Assembly: GCA_014904845.1 (NCBI GenBank) | Contig: MU119463.1 | Location: 1-64,000, forward strand | Direction of reading: 5' to 3' | Length of the DNA stretch: 64,000 nt | From: Acephala macrosclerotiorum | Lineage: Eukaryota > Ascomycota > Leotiomycetes > Helotiales > Mollisiaceae | In this document: piece by piece, positions 24,142-37,089 of the stretch | How positions within the stretch are numbered: position 1 is the first letter of the stretch | Layout: every line of letters begins with the position of its first letter | The notes under the pieces: generated by a model | Databases searched by the model: none | What the model was told of the DNA's origin: nothing | Seen by the model: the letters and a program-made list of their open reading frames with translations, nothing else | Made by a program: the position numbers and the translations under genes

Positions 24142-24896
24142 TTTAGAATGTCGCTAGACACCTTTGTTCCCAGAGGAAAGACAGAAAATGTAGGTATAAT
24201 ATTAGTCTAGTAGTCACGTGCATACTAGGCCGGATTGGGACTAGCGCCGTTTGCGCTAGAGTTGAGGTTATATCCTTCGACTCTTGCGCGTTTACAGATT
24301 TACAACTTACAATCAATCAACGAATTATTCAGTCTATCTGTTTACTTCGTTTCTGGCCTATTACTAGTAATAGGTATCCCTGGTAATACCAACAGAAAAC
24401 GAATCGTTCTTCGAGAATCCATGAGCAAGTCTGATACCCAGCCAAACTTTATTATCTTTTAGTACATCGATGACACTTTTTCCAATATCCTGAGCTTTAT
24501 CTAGGTCTCCCAAATTCCCTAGTTGTCCATTTCCAAAGAGCATCAGATGTTGACTAGACCATTGCAAGCGAAAGCATGCGGATATGTAGGTATGCAAAGA
24601 AGTATACAGTACGGCGATCTTTTAATTGTAAAGCTTAGCGAGGTCGTGATGAGTTGATATATCACGGGAAGCAAGGATTAAGATAAAGCTTTTAGAATTT
24701 GGCAACTTTTAAAAATAATAGCTAGTTAGCCTCCTTTACTCGCTTCGGTTAACTGGCTATTATATATAAAAATTAAAAATTTGAAAAGTTCGCATTATCT
24801 TTGCTGGTCTTGTAGTGTATATAACGTCCTTGAGGTTTTTATATTCTTGCAATCATGTAATAAAAATTTGAATTGATTAATTGATTAATTAATGTT
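24142..24896. other. Spacer, moderately AT-rich
   Basis: No gene recognised. Composition becomes AT-rich from about 24,640 to 24,900. The notable item is the imperfect palindrome at 24,700-24,800, listed separately. Confidence 0.4.
24717..24761. repeat. Imperfect inverted repeat, MITE-like hairpin
   Basis: Left arm aatagctagttagcc (24,717-24,731) pairs with the reverse complement of ggttaactggctatt (24,747-24,761), with 2 mismatches in 15 and a 15-base loop. Weaker complementarity continues outward: aacttttaaaaataata on the left against a stretch ending ttgaaaagtt on the right, near 24,790. A long AT-rich palindrome of this kind in intergenic DNA is typical of small non-autonomous DNA transposons. 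No other copy was noticed in the window. Confidence 0.4.
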
Positions 24897-26992
24897 TTAA
24901 CCAATCCGTAAATCCTTCCTTTCCAATTGTAAGCTCTCAATACACCATTCCTTTAGAACCATTCCATGCTCACTCAGCGGTCTATGTATTGTGCCTTTCC
25001 CGAGGTAGATATTTCCCACTCTCTCAATATGACTTTCTTTTTCCTCCCCGACTAGGACAAATGGATAAGCAGCATCTGTTGTGATAGGGCGCCCGAGGAT
25101 TATCCCAACGTAAGTACGGCTTTCAAGGTCACCTAACTCTACTTTGCTCGGCTTCTCTACCCTTCTCATCGGCGAAGCCCAGTCGAAAACCCAGGCATTC
25201 TCCTCTTGACCGACAATGACACAGAGCTTATTGGGGTTGGGGTAGGGGTACTTTTCTGGGTCAAAGTAGCGCAACTTGACAGGGGTTGTCCAAGCATTGA
25301 TATGAAGATACCGCGATGCAGCAAATGGGTCGTTCTTAGCGTAGGACTTTTCGAAGTCGAAGGCATCCCATTGCACAACGCATCCATCAAGCGTCTCTAT
25401 TTTGACGGTGATATCATTTTCCAGGCCCCAGTGACCTTCTGCTGCGTACACCTCTTCCGAGTTCCATTCAACCATTCCGTCCCATCCAGCCCACGACCAA
25501 CTCGGAAATTCTGCTTGTCGGTTTGATTCGAGAGCTTCTATACGGGAGTGCGCCCAACATAAGCCCAGGACAAAGCCGGCAGTCGAGCCGTTGTTTCCGG
25601 TTCGCTCATTCCTCGCCCTTGGTGGCAGTATAGGAACTCCCCAATGATGTCGTACGGGGTTTTTGAGCCGCTGGAAAGCATTCAGAACTCCTGTGAATCC
25701 GTTGATGGTGTCACTTGGATATGTGAGGTCCCTTTGGGTGTATTCATACAACCTCCGACTGATATCCCAGGGGTTTTCGCCGATTTCGCAAGGTGGGTAT
25801 CCTGCGTCCCACATTGGATGTCCTGTCTTCAATGGGAAAGTAAGAACTTCGTGGCATTTCATGACGGGGCAATCGAATATGAGTCCCGCCTCGGTGAAGA
25901 AAAGTCGTCTTCGGGACAAGACTCCTTCTTGGAAAGTCCAACCACGTCTATTCCATTTTGAGCCTTCGATCGCTTGTGATCCATTGATCCGGTACACAAT
26001 CCCTCCAAGGGAAATGTTCCCAACTTTGGCTTGGATTGGTATTACACGCGGCTGGAAGTCTGAGACTCCGGGTAGACCAAAGGATGGATCATCGCCGGCA
26101 CTGGCAACAATCGTGACTTCAGCCTCTTGATATATTAGGTCCATCTGACGGATCTGAATAGCTTTATCATCGTCATCGTTTTGGTCGATGCAGTATCTAT
26201 CGACCCAGAGATATTGGTAGCCAAGCCCCAGAGTAGCCTGAATTGCATCTGCAACTGTGCGAGGAAGATCGGGCAGTGCGTTGCTGGCAGTGGGACTCGA
26301 ATCTTGAGACGTTGGAGGACCCCAAACGTAGCTTAAAGCAACGAAAGGAGAAGTTGGGCACGAATGCTCGATTGTTTGAGTTAAGCAATCAATGAGTTTT
26401 AAAGATTGGATCGGCCTTCGTGGCTTGGGGCTGCAAGGTCCTCGCTTTCCAACTCCATGGCCACTCTGACAGCTCTGGATCCACCCCTTGAGGACATCGT
26501 AGTCGATTCGGCTTTCTTGAATGATACGCACTGCAGCTTGCACGCTGTTGCTTTCAGAAAATGCCGGAATACTCTTGCCGAGTAAAAAATTTGGAGGGTT
26601 ACCAGGTTCACCAGGGCCGCCAGGTCCTCTTTCTTCAAATTGAATCCCGATTAGAGAGAAACTTTGGTCTTCTCCCAAGGCAAGAAAGAATTCTGGGGGT
26701 GCCTGACCCGTATATTTCCTAAGACTATATATCTCCTCCCTTCTACTGGGCCCTCAATACCAACCGCGAAAATTCTACATATGAGGCAAGGAGAGTTTCT
26801 AAACTTTTCGAGGGCAGTTGAATCTTGGAACTCCCATTCCCGAAGAATCGTATCAAAAGAGATACCGGCATCCAAGAAGATTTGCTCGAAGTCTATCTCA
26901 GAGCAGTCTTGACAAATGTCCTCTTCAGCGGCGATACTTAGAGGTCGAGGAGCGGGAGCAAGAGAACGAAGAAAGGGTGTCAACCACGACAT
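24897..26992 (-). CDS. HET-domain protein, apparent frameshift
   Basis: A heterokaryon-incompatibility-type protein of about 700 residues. From the ATG at 26,992 the first part has paired cysteines (CQDC, CLIC). A second frame carries the conserved core: PFVALSYVWGPPT, LPRTVADAIQATLGLGYQYL, LWVDRYCIDQND and MDLIYQEAEVTIVASAG. It also has a long C-terminal region with RRGWTFQEGVLSRRRLFFT and FPSWSWAGWDG. Between them the frame must change. Homology-like sequence resumes as REEIYSLRKYTGQAPPEFF in the new frame, around plus-strand 26,750-26,780. Either there is a 1-2 base indel (mutation or assembly error), or there is a 59-base intron with a weak donor (gtttag) that would remove the CLIC region. 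I favour the indel. HET domains share ancestry with TIR-like folds and mediate self/non-self cell death. Confidence 0.8.
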
Positions 26993-29893
26993 AATGAAAG
27001 ATTGAGAATCGCAATTGACTCAATCAGTAAACAGGTAGTGAGTAGAATCCGGATAGATGCCTGGGACGCATCCAGGAGTGAAAAGACTAAGGGAGCACAA
27101 ATATATTCAAGAAATTAAAGAGATACCAAGCTCAAGGATGACGAGGGAAAAGAAATGGAAGTGTGAGGGTCGTTGAGCGGTGAGCGCTGGTGGCGTCCGC
27201 TACATTCAGACTCTACACTTCAGGTGACGCTCACAGTCAGGGAAAAGCAACTTCGGGCGTTCCATCAACGTCTAGCTGAAGTGACGCGAATGCACGTCGT
27301 ACGTGGCATGTTGCAAAGAAAAGCCTTCGGTGTATCTTCCAGTCGCCGAGCTAGCCTATCTTTCTGCGTGCTCCACGGCTGAAATTCTTCCAGGCGGTTC
27401 GGGGCTTGATTGAGGGGGTAGCTGGCGCGTCGACGGAGAGTTCTTTGTGTCTTTGCAGCTTCATTTGTTTGCGTGGCTGAGTTATCTATCTGTATGTTTT
27501 CAATTGCGCCTCCAATTACGTAATCGTCGATTCTTTTAAAGGTCTAAGCACCAAAGTGTATAATCATTTGAAACATGTTTGCTAAGTGAACGCTCTCATC
27601 GACTAATAGGTTACCGGAACATCCCGCATTCTCCAACAGCTCACTCTTCCCCGTCCCGTCCCGTCCCCGGATAGCCTCACCTCCCCACACGGATCACGAC
27701 CCCATTCAAGCCGTCAGCCTTGTGGTAAGGTTATGCCGATCAGGATCCCGTTCTCGAATTCCTCATCCCGTGTCTCTGATTTCGATGTCTGGTGGGATAA
27801 GCCGAGCCCGCGGGCGAAGCTTTTTGGCCGCGGTGGGAAGAAGATTGGGTGAATGGCTGAGGGATGTGTGGTGGACGGCTGTGTAATGGTGGGGGGAAGT
27901 AATATATCTCAATCTCTGTCTACGTAAATGCTGGATCTAGGAGGTTGGTTGAAATGAAAGATCTCATGCCGTGGATCGTAGTTGATTATCCGTTGAATTC
28001 AGCTGGAGGCGAGGCGCGTGTTGTTGTTCCCCGGCGCTTTGAGTAGTGACTCAATGAGTTCATGATGGCTTCAAATCCCGAAGTGAGAGAGACCTTCAAG
28101 TCGAAAACAGCTTTCATGGCCGATGCCAGCGTTCTGTTCTGTACCAGCTGCCGGGAGAGGAGCGTGCCTTGATCCTAGGCTCTGCTTCCGAGTTGCATGC
28201 ATGACGGCGGCGGAAATGCTCGAGCGTACGTCGATTTTTTCCGTTCTGTGTTTGGTTCGTGAACCAGGTTGCTTGTGACATGAGATGTTTGATGCAGTGC
28301 ACGGACAGAGAAGGTCTGTGCGAGACGCTCGTCTTCTTCTGGACGGAGGAAGTGGATCTTCAACCAGCTGTCAGCTTGATGCTTGCTCGTGATGGGAGAT
28401 TCCCGTAGTGGATACCATGTGGGAGACATGTGTTGCTTTTTTCTTCCGCCTGATGAAAGTTGTTCTAGAAGGGGGTGGTTGTTAAGCGAGGTTTCAAAGA
28501 GTTGCTGAGGATGACAGGAGGGATAGAAAGGTTATTCTGATAAACTTCATCCTGAGAATAGACATGGAACATGAAAACTCTTGATCTGAAAAATTTGAAC
28601 TGCACAGCATAAGAGTACTCTACATGATAGTACCGAAGTCATCTTCCTTTCGTCCTGTTCCTCTAACCATTCTTGACTTTTCCCAAAATCAAGGAGCGTT
28701 ATCTTGGATGCAATGACTATAATATCATTCCTATTGGTAAGGCGTGGTAGGGTCAGATGAATGCAACCTCGAGGCTGAGAACCATGATCTATCATTATGA
28801 TCGTAAGCCTTAGTAAGATCTTAGGATATGTGGCTACAAGGCAGGCCATAAAAGGCTGAAGTCATGATGCTACGCTGTGGCTTGCAGCGTTTTGACCCCC
28901 TCAAGACCCTAGGATCTTCCTCGGACTGCCGCGGGCTCGTGTCGCCAGGGGGCTTTTCTGGAAGAGAGATGTTTGTTTACGGTTACGATGTAGAGCTTTT
29001 GTGTGCAGGAGATGCGGAAGACTTTTGGGAGTCGGAAGGTTAATTTGAGGTTGTGAAGGTTAATTCGATTCAGTTGAAGTCCGGTATTGGTTCTAGAATG
29101 GAGTCGTTGAAGTCTGGTACATGGTTAGCTGTTTCTAAAAGCAGATGCAGCATGCAGGCACATGAGATGAGATGGCCTGAGAAGTGGGTTGGGAGTTTGG
29201 TTTTCATTCCTATGGACATGATATTGATCGGTATCCAGCTCGCGTGCATGCTATCGTCTCCGGCCGTTTCCAAGTCTCGATGTAGAAATCTCATCTCCCT
29301 TCCTTCTATCTCGCCCAGAAATCAGTATCCAGGTTCGAGACAGGACCGCCAAATAATAATTAGCCCAATCACATGTCTTTTGATGAGCGCCGCCGTGAGA
29401 GTCGAAAATTTGCTGCAAAAGACGCCACCATGATTGCGATTGAGAGCAAAAGGGAAAAAGGCTTCATGCCGTAAATGCGCGCGCTGAACGAGAAAGAAGT
29501 ATTAGAATTCCTCCCATTTGCGCAGACGCCCCGAGAAACAGAAACGCTTCAGTCATGTACAATGTGTGTTGGTGGATTCGGGAAAGCTAGGTGCTGGTGC
29601 TGTATGGTATAGTAGAGTCGTATGGTGGGTATCTGACGGATGTTCGGGGAAGCTTCATCGAAGGTCGTTAGGGCGCGTGAGTGATTATAATGGTCTTCAG
29701 ATCAAGAAGTCAGTGGCCGTATAATGGCAGAGTATCCATCCGGCCAACCATTCAGTTCTGGAGAACATCTCGAGAGCTTCGTGATATCGGATTTTCTGTG
29801 TAAGATTCTCGGAAAAGAAAATTGGAGAGATCTCGAGATCCTTTTCGTGATATCGGATGCCTCTCCCGAATAAGTGAGACAAAGATAATGTGC
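26993..29893. other. Large intergenic region, no gene seen
   Basis: About 2.9 kb between the HET gene's start and the end of the G-alpha gene. Open frames are short (under about 130 codons), overlap on both strands and lack recognisable families. A short tandem of cgtcc units lies near 27,648-27,666. The part near 26,993-27,300 is likely the HET promoter and that near 29,500-29,893 the G-alpha 3' region. Confidence 0.5.
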
Positions 29894-31190
29894 TCACAAA
29901 ATCAACTTCTGCAGGTTCTTCTGGATGATCATATCTTGGACTGAAGCCATGGTGACTTTCAGTAGGTCGGTGTCGGTAGCGTTGGTGAAATGCGAATAGA
30001 CTTCTCGGCCTGGGGCGCGGTTCAGAGCAACGAACTTGTCCATGAAGTACTTGCCGGTTTGTTGCGGGTCCTTTGTGTCACCTTGGAAGTCGGAAAAACC
30101 AAACTTGGTAATCGGGCTGTGTGCGACCTTGGCCTTGAAGAGATCCATCTTGTTGAGGAAGAGAATGAGGGAGGAGTTCTTGAACCAATGAGAATTTGCG
30201 ATTGACTCCCACAGCATGAGAGCCTCTTGCATTTGATTCTGCAGATGTTAGCCTTCCTGCCTAGAGCTTCCCCAAATAATACTTACCCCATCTTTGTCCT
30301 CTGCCAGACATTGGTCATAACCGCTGATCGCAACCAAGAACATCAAGGCATTGACATTCTCGAAGCAATGGATCCACTTCTTTCGCTCTGAACGTTGTCC
30401 ACCAACATCAAACATTCTGTATTGCAGAGCGCCGAGATCGAACACAGTCTCGGTTATGCCGGTGGTACGAAGTCGGGCGCGGAGGACGTCTTGATCGGTA
30501 GGGATGAATTCCTTGCTAAATAATCGGTCGAGGTCAATGAAGAAGCTATAATGTTTCATCAGCAATCTGTAGCCTTTCGCAGACAACAGGAGCCATACTA
30601 GCTGAGATTGTCATGCAGCGCGAATTCGTTTCCTCTCTCAATGGCTCTTTGAATTCCTGGGTCCTTCCACATGTCTCTGAAAGCTCGCAGGTATTCGGTA
30701 GGAATGGGTTCGTGGGGTCTGAGGTCTTTCTCTTGCATGATTACTGGTAGATGGGCCTGTTGGCAGTGTTAGAATGGGCAACTTCCTCCGCAATTGTAGA
30801 TACGCACCGTAGTATTCTCGTACTCGAATCCGATGTTGAATTCGTCCATGGCATCGATACACATCCGCAGGCCGTCCAAGATGTTGTTGAAGATGATAAC
30901 ACGCCATTCCTCCTTCTCGTTCTTGGAGAAGCCATCCTTTGTGTAGATCAATCGCATCTGCTTCAGAATCGTCGACTTTCCGCTCTCCCCAGCTCCTGTA
31001 TACCGCGAGTGAGGTTAGCTGTCAATCTGCGATGCGACGCGGTTGGCGGTTGGACTGGGCTGGAATGCGATGGCTTACCCAATAGCAAGAGTTTGACGAC
31101 CTTCTGCATCTGCTTTTCATCCCGGTGGATGAGAGCATCGATCTCCCGACTCCTCTTCGCCTCGGAATCGTCCCTACCACCGAAACACAT
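29894..31190 (-). CDS. Heterotrimeric G protein alpha subunit, group II type
   Basis: A G-alpha subunit relaying receptor signals at the plasma membrane. Five exons: 30,995-31,079 is intronic boundary, so exons are 31,079-31,190, 30,808-30,995, 30,599-30,756, 30,287-30,545 and 29,894-30,238. Introns are 48-83 bases and the product is 353 residues, the normal length. Motifs in order: P-loop GAGESGKST (from residue 38, split by intron 1), switch [11 protein letters not shown], switch [22 protein letters not shown], and TNATDT. The N-terminus MCFGGR and C-terminus NLQKLIL match fungal group II subunits (Neurospora gna-2 type) better than group I (MGCG) or III (MGAC). Residue 2 is Cys, so N-myristoylation at Gly2 is not possible; Cys2 palmitoylation is a possibility. 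All nucleotide-binding residues look intact. Confidence 0.95.
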
Positions 31191-32661
31191 ACTGGATATG
31201 GGCGCAATATTGAGATCGGGGATTGGTATTGTGGAGGTGGTTCATCTGCGCCACAGCAGAGCGATGAAGGTGAGGTTTGTGTGTGTGGATGGTCTAGGTA
31301 GGAATCAAGTATGTATCCGAAGGTTGAAGTATCAGGAACGGGAAGGATGCATGCAAGCAAGCATAAAGGGGATTTGTCCTATGCTTGTCAGCAAGCACTC
31401 CTGTTAGAGGGTCTGCACCGCACTGACTCTGCAGCCTGTTGGACCACTCGAAATAGAAAGCAAAAAAGTGTGTTGAGTCTGCGCTTGGGATGGGGAGAGA
31501 ATTGTAGCAAGATCGTGAAGGATTTCTTTGTGTGGAGTCTGGCAGTGTCGATTATGGATGTTTCTGGCGCACGGAGCGAACAGCACTTGAGTCAGGCTCT
31601 GGTCGTAGGGTTCCGGAAGCAAATGGAAGGGATGGTGGAATGACAGTGGATTCTCCAGCGTGAGGTGTAGGGATCCAGTCGTACGGAGCCCCCTTGTCCT
31701 GGCCTGTGTGTGGAAACGGTCGCAGCAATTGCGTGGGACAGCACAAGACCACGAGGCCGGCGATGTCAGGGTGAGGAAGGAAGCTTGGCGAGGGAAGGAT
31801 AGAGTTACAAGTGAAATAAGAGTCCTGCCTGTACATACAAGCACAAGTACAAGTACTAGTACGGGCCAGGGTAGGGAGAGCTGAGCTGAGATAAGTTAGG
31901 AAGCGGCGACAGAAGCAACCGGCTGCAAAGCAGAGTGCATCAAGCATGCAGTTCTTGAGGGGCTTCTACCTCCGTAGCTCCAGGCACGCTGCGCGGCACG
32001 ATATCAGAGTCTGGCCCAACCCAACCCGCAGCAGCACATGGCGTCCATTGCGGTACCAACGGCAGTCCGGGACGGTTAGTGTGCTGCCAGGTGCCAAGTG
32101 CCAGTGTTCCTCGGGCATTTCCTCACCTCAAACATGGGCGCAGCACTGATAGGCTGGAGGAGACAGAGTTCTGCCCAGCATGTTCAACGTTGACATTTCT
32201 TGCAACATCGCTAAAGCCCCCTAAAAAAATAGATACACCAATCCGTCCCCTGGTGGCCATGCTGTGCGGAACTAGTTTGCGGGATGAGCAGCAGCCAGAG
32301 AAGGAAAGGAGCTCGGCCATTGGGCAGCCATGCCATGCCATCATCACCAGCCAAAACACCCTGGATCTTCCTCGTCGGTTTCCCCAGCTAGCGTTGACAG
32401 GGTCGTAGTCAAGGTGGGCTGTTATCCTTGGCGCCTGCAATCGAGTGGGCAATCAAGCAAAGAAAAAATTCACTACGGCTTTTTATGCCCACTTGCACAA
32501 CAAACTCTTCTCCCCGCCATATTTTCTCTGCTCGCTCTTGACTTCAACTTTACCTTCTTATACCATTCTCCATCAACCCTAACATTTCCAGCTTCCCCGT
32601 CCCGGCACCCGTTAGAACCTTCTTTTCCTACCTGTCACTGTCCTACCGCAAAAGGTCGATC
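31191..32661. promoter_or_regulatory. Divergent upstream region of G-alpha and spermidine synthase
   Basis: About 1.5 kb between two divergent start codons. It must hold both promoters and leaders. A short gtacaagtac/tactagtac repeat-like run lies at 31,845-31,865. Pyrimidine-rich tracts before the spermidine synthase ATG (32,490-32,650) resemble fungal core promoters and leaders. Open frames here are overlapping and unconvincing. Confidence 0.4.
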
Positions 32662-34043
<1,382 letters not shown>

Positions 34044-35617
34044 GGATATTTCGAGGACTTAGTGACAGCATTGGGTTGTGGTTGGATGACATTTGGGAAG
34101 ATGAATATGGGTGGAGTTGGAGGATTCGATATGATACCAGACGGTTTATGAATGTGGCATGGATGGATGGACAAAACGACGAGATGATGGCGATGACATA
34201 CGCACAAAAAGTTTTTTTTTTTTTTTTTTGACTGGCGGGCAATGGATTTTGCTGGGGATGAAGACATAACAAAAATAGAGTTAGTTGCATTAGAGGTCTC
34301 TATGAAATACGTTGATTTCACCAATTTGCACAGCAGAGATTTCGACTTCTTGCCCCACATTCCACGCGCCTGGATGCCGGACTCCCGTCCCTTGCTCATC
34401 GACGGGAAAGGGTGGTTGGTGATTTTGCTTTTGGAAGAACGCCAAGCAAGGGTGAAGCTTTCCTTCCTTTTGGCGGCTTTCAACGGTTTTCCCGTGCCGC
34501 CGCCACAACCTTCCATCGTTAAAACATCCTTTTCCCCGTCTTCAAAATCCTCAATTTCGAAAACAAGAGGCTGATCTCTCGGCTTTTCATTTTCAGCCCC
34601 ATGCTCATGCCCATGCAGACCCCGGACCTGGAAATTCAGATCGGCGGGTGTCAATCCCGACTCGCTAGGGCTTGCTCTCCGAAGTGGTGGGATGGGACAG
34701 CCGTTATTGCCGAGCTTCCCCCTTTCTCAGCATGCGACATCTACGATGCAATGATTGCGCATGTAAGGCATTTTACTCCTGCTGCGCCTAGTTCCTCTCC
34801 TTAATTTGAAAATTTCTTGAAGATTTCCACTGCTGAACCTCGGGTCTTCAACTCGGTGATAACCACAAATCTGAGAGCGTCATTCATTTTATGCTTATCT
34901 GATTCATCAAGAGTATGTACGTGTATGCACTTCTTCGTTGGAGGATGAATATTATACATCCCCTATCACATCGGGTTTGCTATCTGTATTTCTCCTGCGC
35001 TTATGTCCTTGAAGCTGTCCCTAGAGGACTTACCAGTAGATAAATTCTGACGAACCTCAATTCGACACTCACATTTCGTAGCCTCATAATTCTTTCTCGA
35101 GATGTTGCGGCTTGAAGTGGTACCGGCTTATCGGGCTTTCGGAGAAATAGTAGGAGGTTGTGTAGCTGGTTGATGAGATTTGTTTTGGTTGCACTTTCTT
35201 TGAGAGGGATCGTACGTTAAACATATGGGGCCAGAGGGTTTTGTGCTCTGAGCAGAGGAAATGGAAGGGTTTCTTTGAGATATTGAAGAGTTTGAGACGG
35301 GATCCGGCAAGCTTAGGAGGGTTGGAAAGGAGTAGTGGGGGGGTTGGATTGCGACATCGTGCGTGTATCTGGGTGGAGGGAAATCTCCTATAAACTTCAT
35401 TTTATGTCAATTCTCCATTTCCAGTTGCGCTACAAATTGAATTCCAAAAATTTTCGAAGCTACGGAGTAAAAACATTAACTTAACCTTTATGTTGATATA
35501 TGCCCCGAAAAGGCCTAGCGCAAAGCCCTTCCGTCGACCTCACCAAACCCCACTACGGCCCCTATCGGCTTTCATCCCACTTCTTGACGCGATTGATAAC
35601 CACCATCATGCCGGACA
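34044..35617. other. No confident gene; poly-T and one weak frame
   Basis: A run of about 20 T lies at 34,210-34,229. A minus-strand open frame (34,654 to about 34,235) has a fairly protein-like, acidic then basic composition. It runs into the poly-T tract and the spermidine synthase 3' end and resembles no family I know. A second minus-strand frame (35,128-35,400) is Pro/Ser-rich and also unrecognised. I would not call either a gene. Confidence 0.4.
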
Positions 35618-36677
35618 ATGTACAAAACGCTGTGCTCACTACGCACGTTTCGAAGCATATTCTCTCCTGTCCACAATACCTTTAATTCTGCTAGGTCGAT
35701 AGCAAGCATGTCGAAATTGTTGAAGAAGCCTGTCAAGCTTGCTCTTGTCCAGCTTGCCAGTGGTTCGTTGTCCCATCCCTTCTGGAGTTTACTGCAAAGC
35801 TGACAGCTTCAATACAGGTGCCGACAAGACCAAGAACATCGAGAACGCACGAAGCAAAGTCCTAGCAGCAGTAAAAGAAGGAGCAGAAATCGTCGTCCTA
35901 CCCGAATGTTTCAACTCCCCCTACGGCTGCGACTACTTCCCCTCCTACGCCGAAACTCTTCTCCCTTCTCCTCCTACCAAAGGACAATCCCCCTCGTTCC
36001 ATGCACTGTCTGCGATTGCGAAAGATGCAAACGCGTACTTGATTGGAGGCTCGATTCCTGAACTGGATGCCAAGACGGGCAAATACTATAATACAAGCTT
36101 GACTTTCTCACCGAAAGGGGACTTGCTTGCTACGCATAGGAAGGTGCATTTGTTTGATATCGATATTCCGGGCAAGATTACGTTTAAGGAGAGTGAGGTT
36201 CTGAGTCCGGGGAATAAGGTTACGATCGTTGATCTGCCGGAATTTGGAAAGGTGGCGATCGCGATTTGTTATGATATCCGATTTCCAGAATTAGCTATGG
36301 TAGCTGCGAGGAAAGGATGCTTCGCGTTGATCTACCCAGGAGCATTCAACACTGCGACCGGACCTTTACACTGGAAATTGCTAGCCCAGGCAAGAGCTGT
36401 TGATAATGAGGTTTATGTCGCCCTCTGCAGTCCAGCGAGGGATATGAGCGCGAGTTATCATGCGTATGGGCATTCGATGGTCGTTGATCCGATGGCGGAT
36501 GTGTTGGTTGAGGCGGGAGAGAGCGAGGAGACGGTTTTTGCGGAGTTGAACAATGAAAAGATCGAGGAGACGAGGAAGGGGATACCGATTTATGGGCAGA
36601 GGAGGTTTGATGTTTATCCAGATGTTAGTGCGAGTGGGGTGAGGTTTGAGGATGAGGCGATTGAGGTTAAAAGCTAG
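35618..36677 (+). CDS. Nit2-type omega-amidase (nitrilase superfamily)
   Basis: A carbon-nitrogen hydrolase expected to deaminate alpha-ketoglutaramate and alpha-ketosuccinamate, closing glutamine/asparagine transamination. Two exons: ending 35,762 and 35,818-36,677 (intron 55 bases, with the unusual donor gttcgt). From the ATG at 35,708 the product is 304 residues (MSKLLKKPVKLALVQLAS...), the usual Nit2 length. The catalytic triad is visible: Glu in VVLPECFNSPYGC, Lys in HRKVHLFD, Cys in AICYDIRFPE. An in-frame ATG at 35,618 adds 30 residues rich in Arg, Ser and hydrophobics with no acidic residue (MYKTLCSLRTFRSIF...), like a mitochondrial presequence. Start choice could thus give cytosolic and mitochondrial forms. 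The core gene is secure; the longer start is inference. Confidence 0.93.
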
Positions 36678-37089
36678 GATGATAGTCGACATACTGCAAT
36701 TTGGGTCGGAAGTTCCCAAGAATTCGAGCTGGGACAGAAGCTTTCGGATGAAAGTGAAGCGGGATACAGCAACCAGAACACGGTAAGAGTATTTGGAAAT
36801 CACGACTTCGAATATTCAGACGGTCAACCCAGTAAGGCTCAGCGACCATGGCTCCTTCCTCATCTTCAGCGGCACGTCACCCACTCAGTCGCCAGCAAGT
36901 GCTTTCCTATTTTAGTTCTCTGTCTGTCATCTATTAGCAGCCTTTTTCATCTCTACAACCCTGCTCCAGCCATCAATCACATTCCTTTACCGCCATCATC
37001 ATTCATCCTGCCCCTGCAATCATTCTCTACTTCACATCCGGCATCTGGTGGGTAGCACAGTCGTTACCTCACTTCACCACCATTCTTAG
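36678..37089. promoter_or_regulatory. Upstream region of giant MFS gene
   Basis: A 412-base gap between the amidase stop and the next ATG. It becomes pyrimidine-rich (ctcc, cttcac, tcatc runs) from about 36,930 to 37,089, like a fungal promoter/leader. No other feature was seen. Confidence 0.4.
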
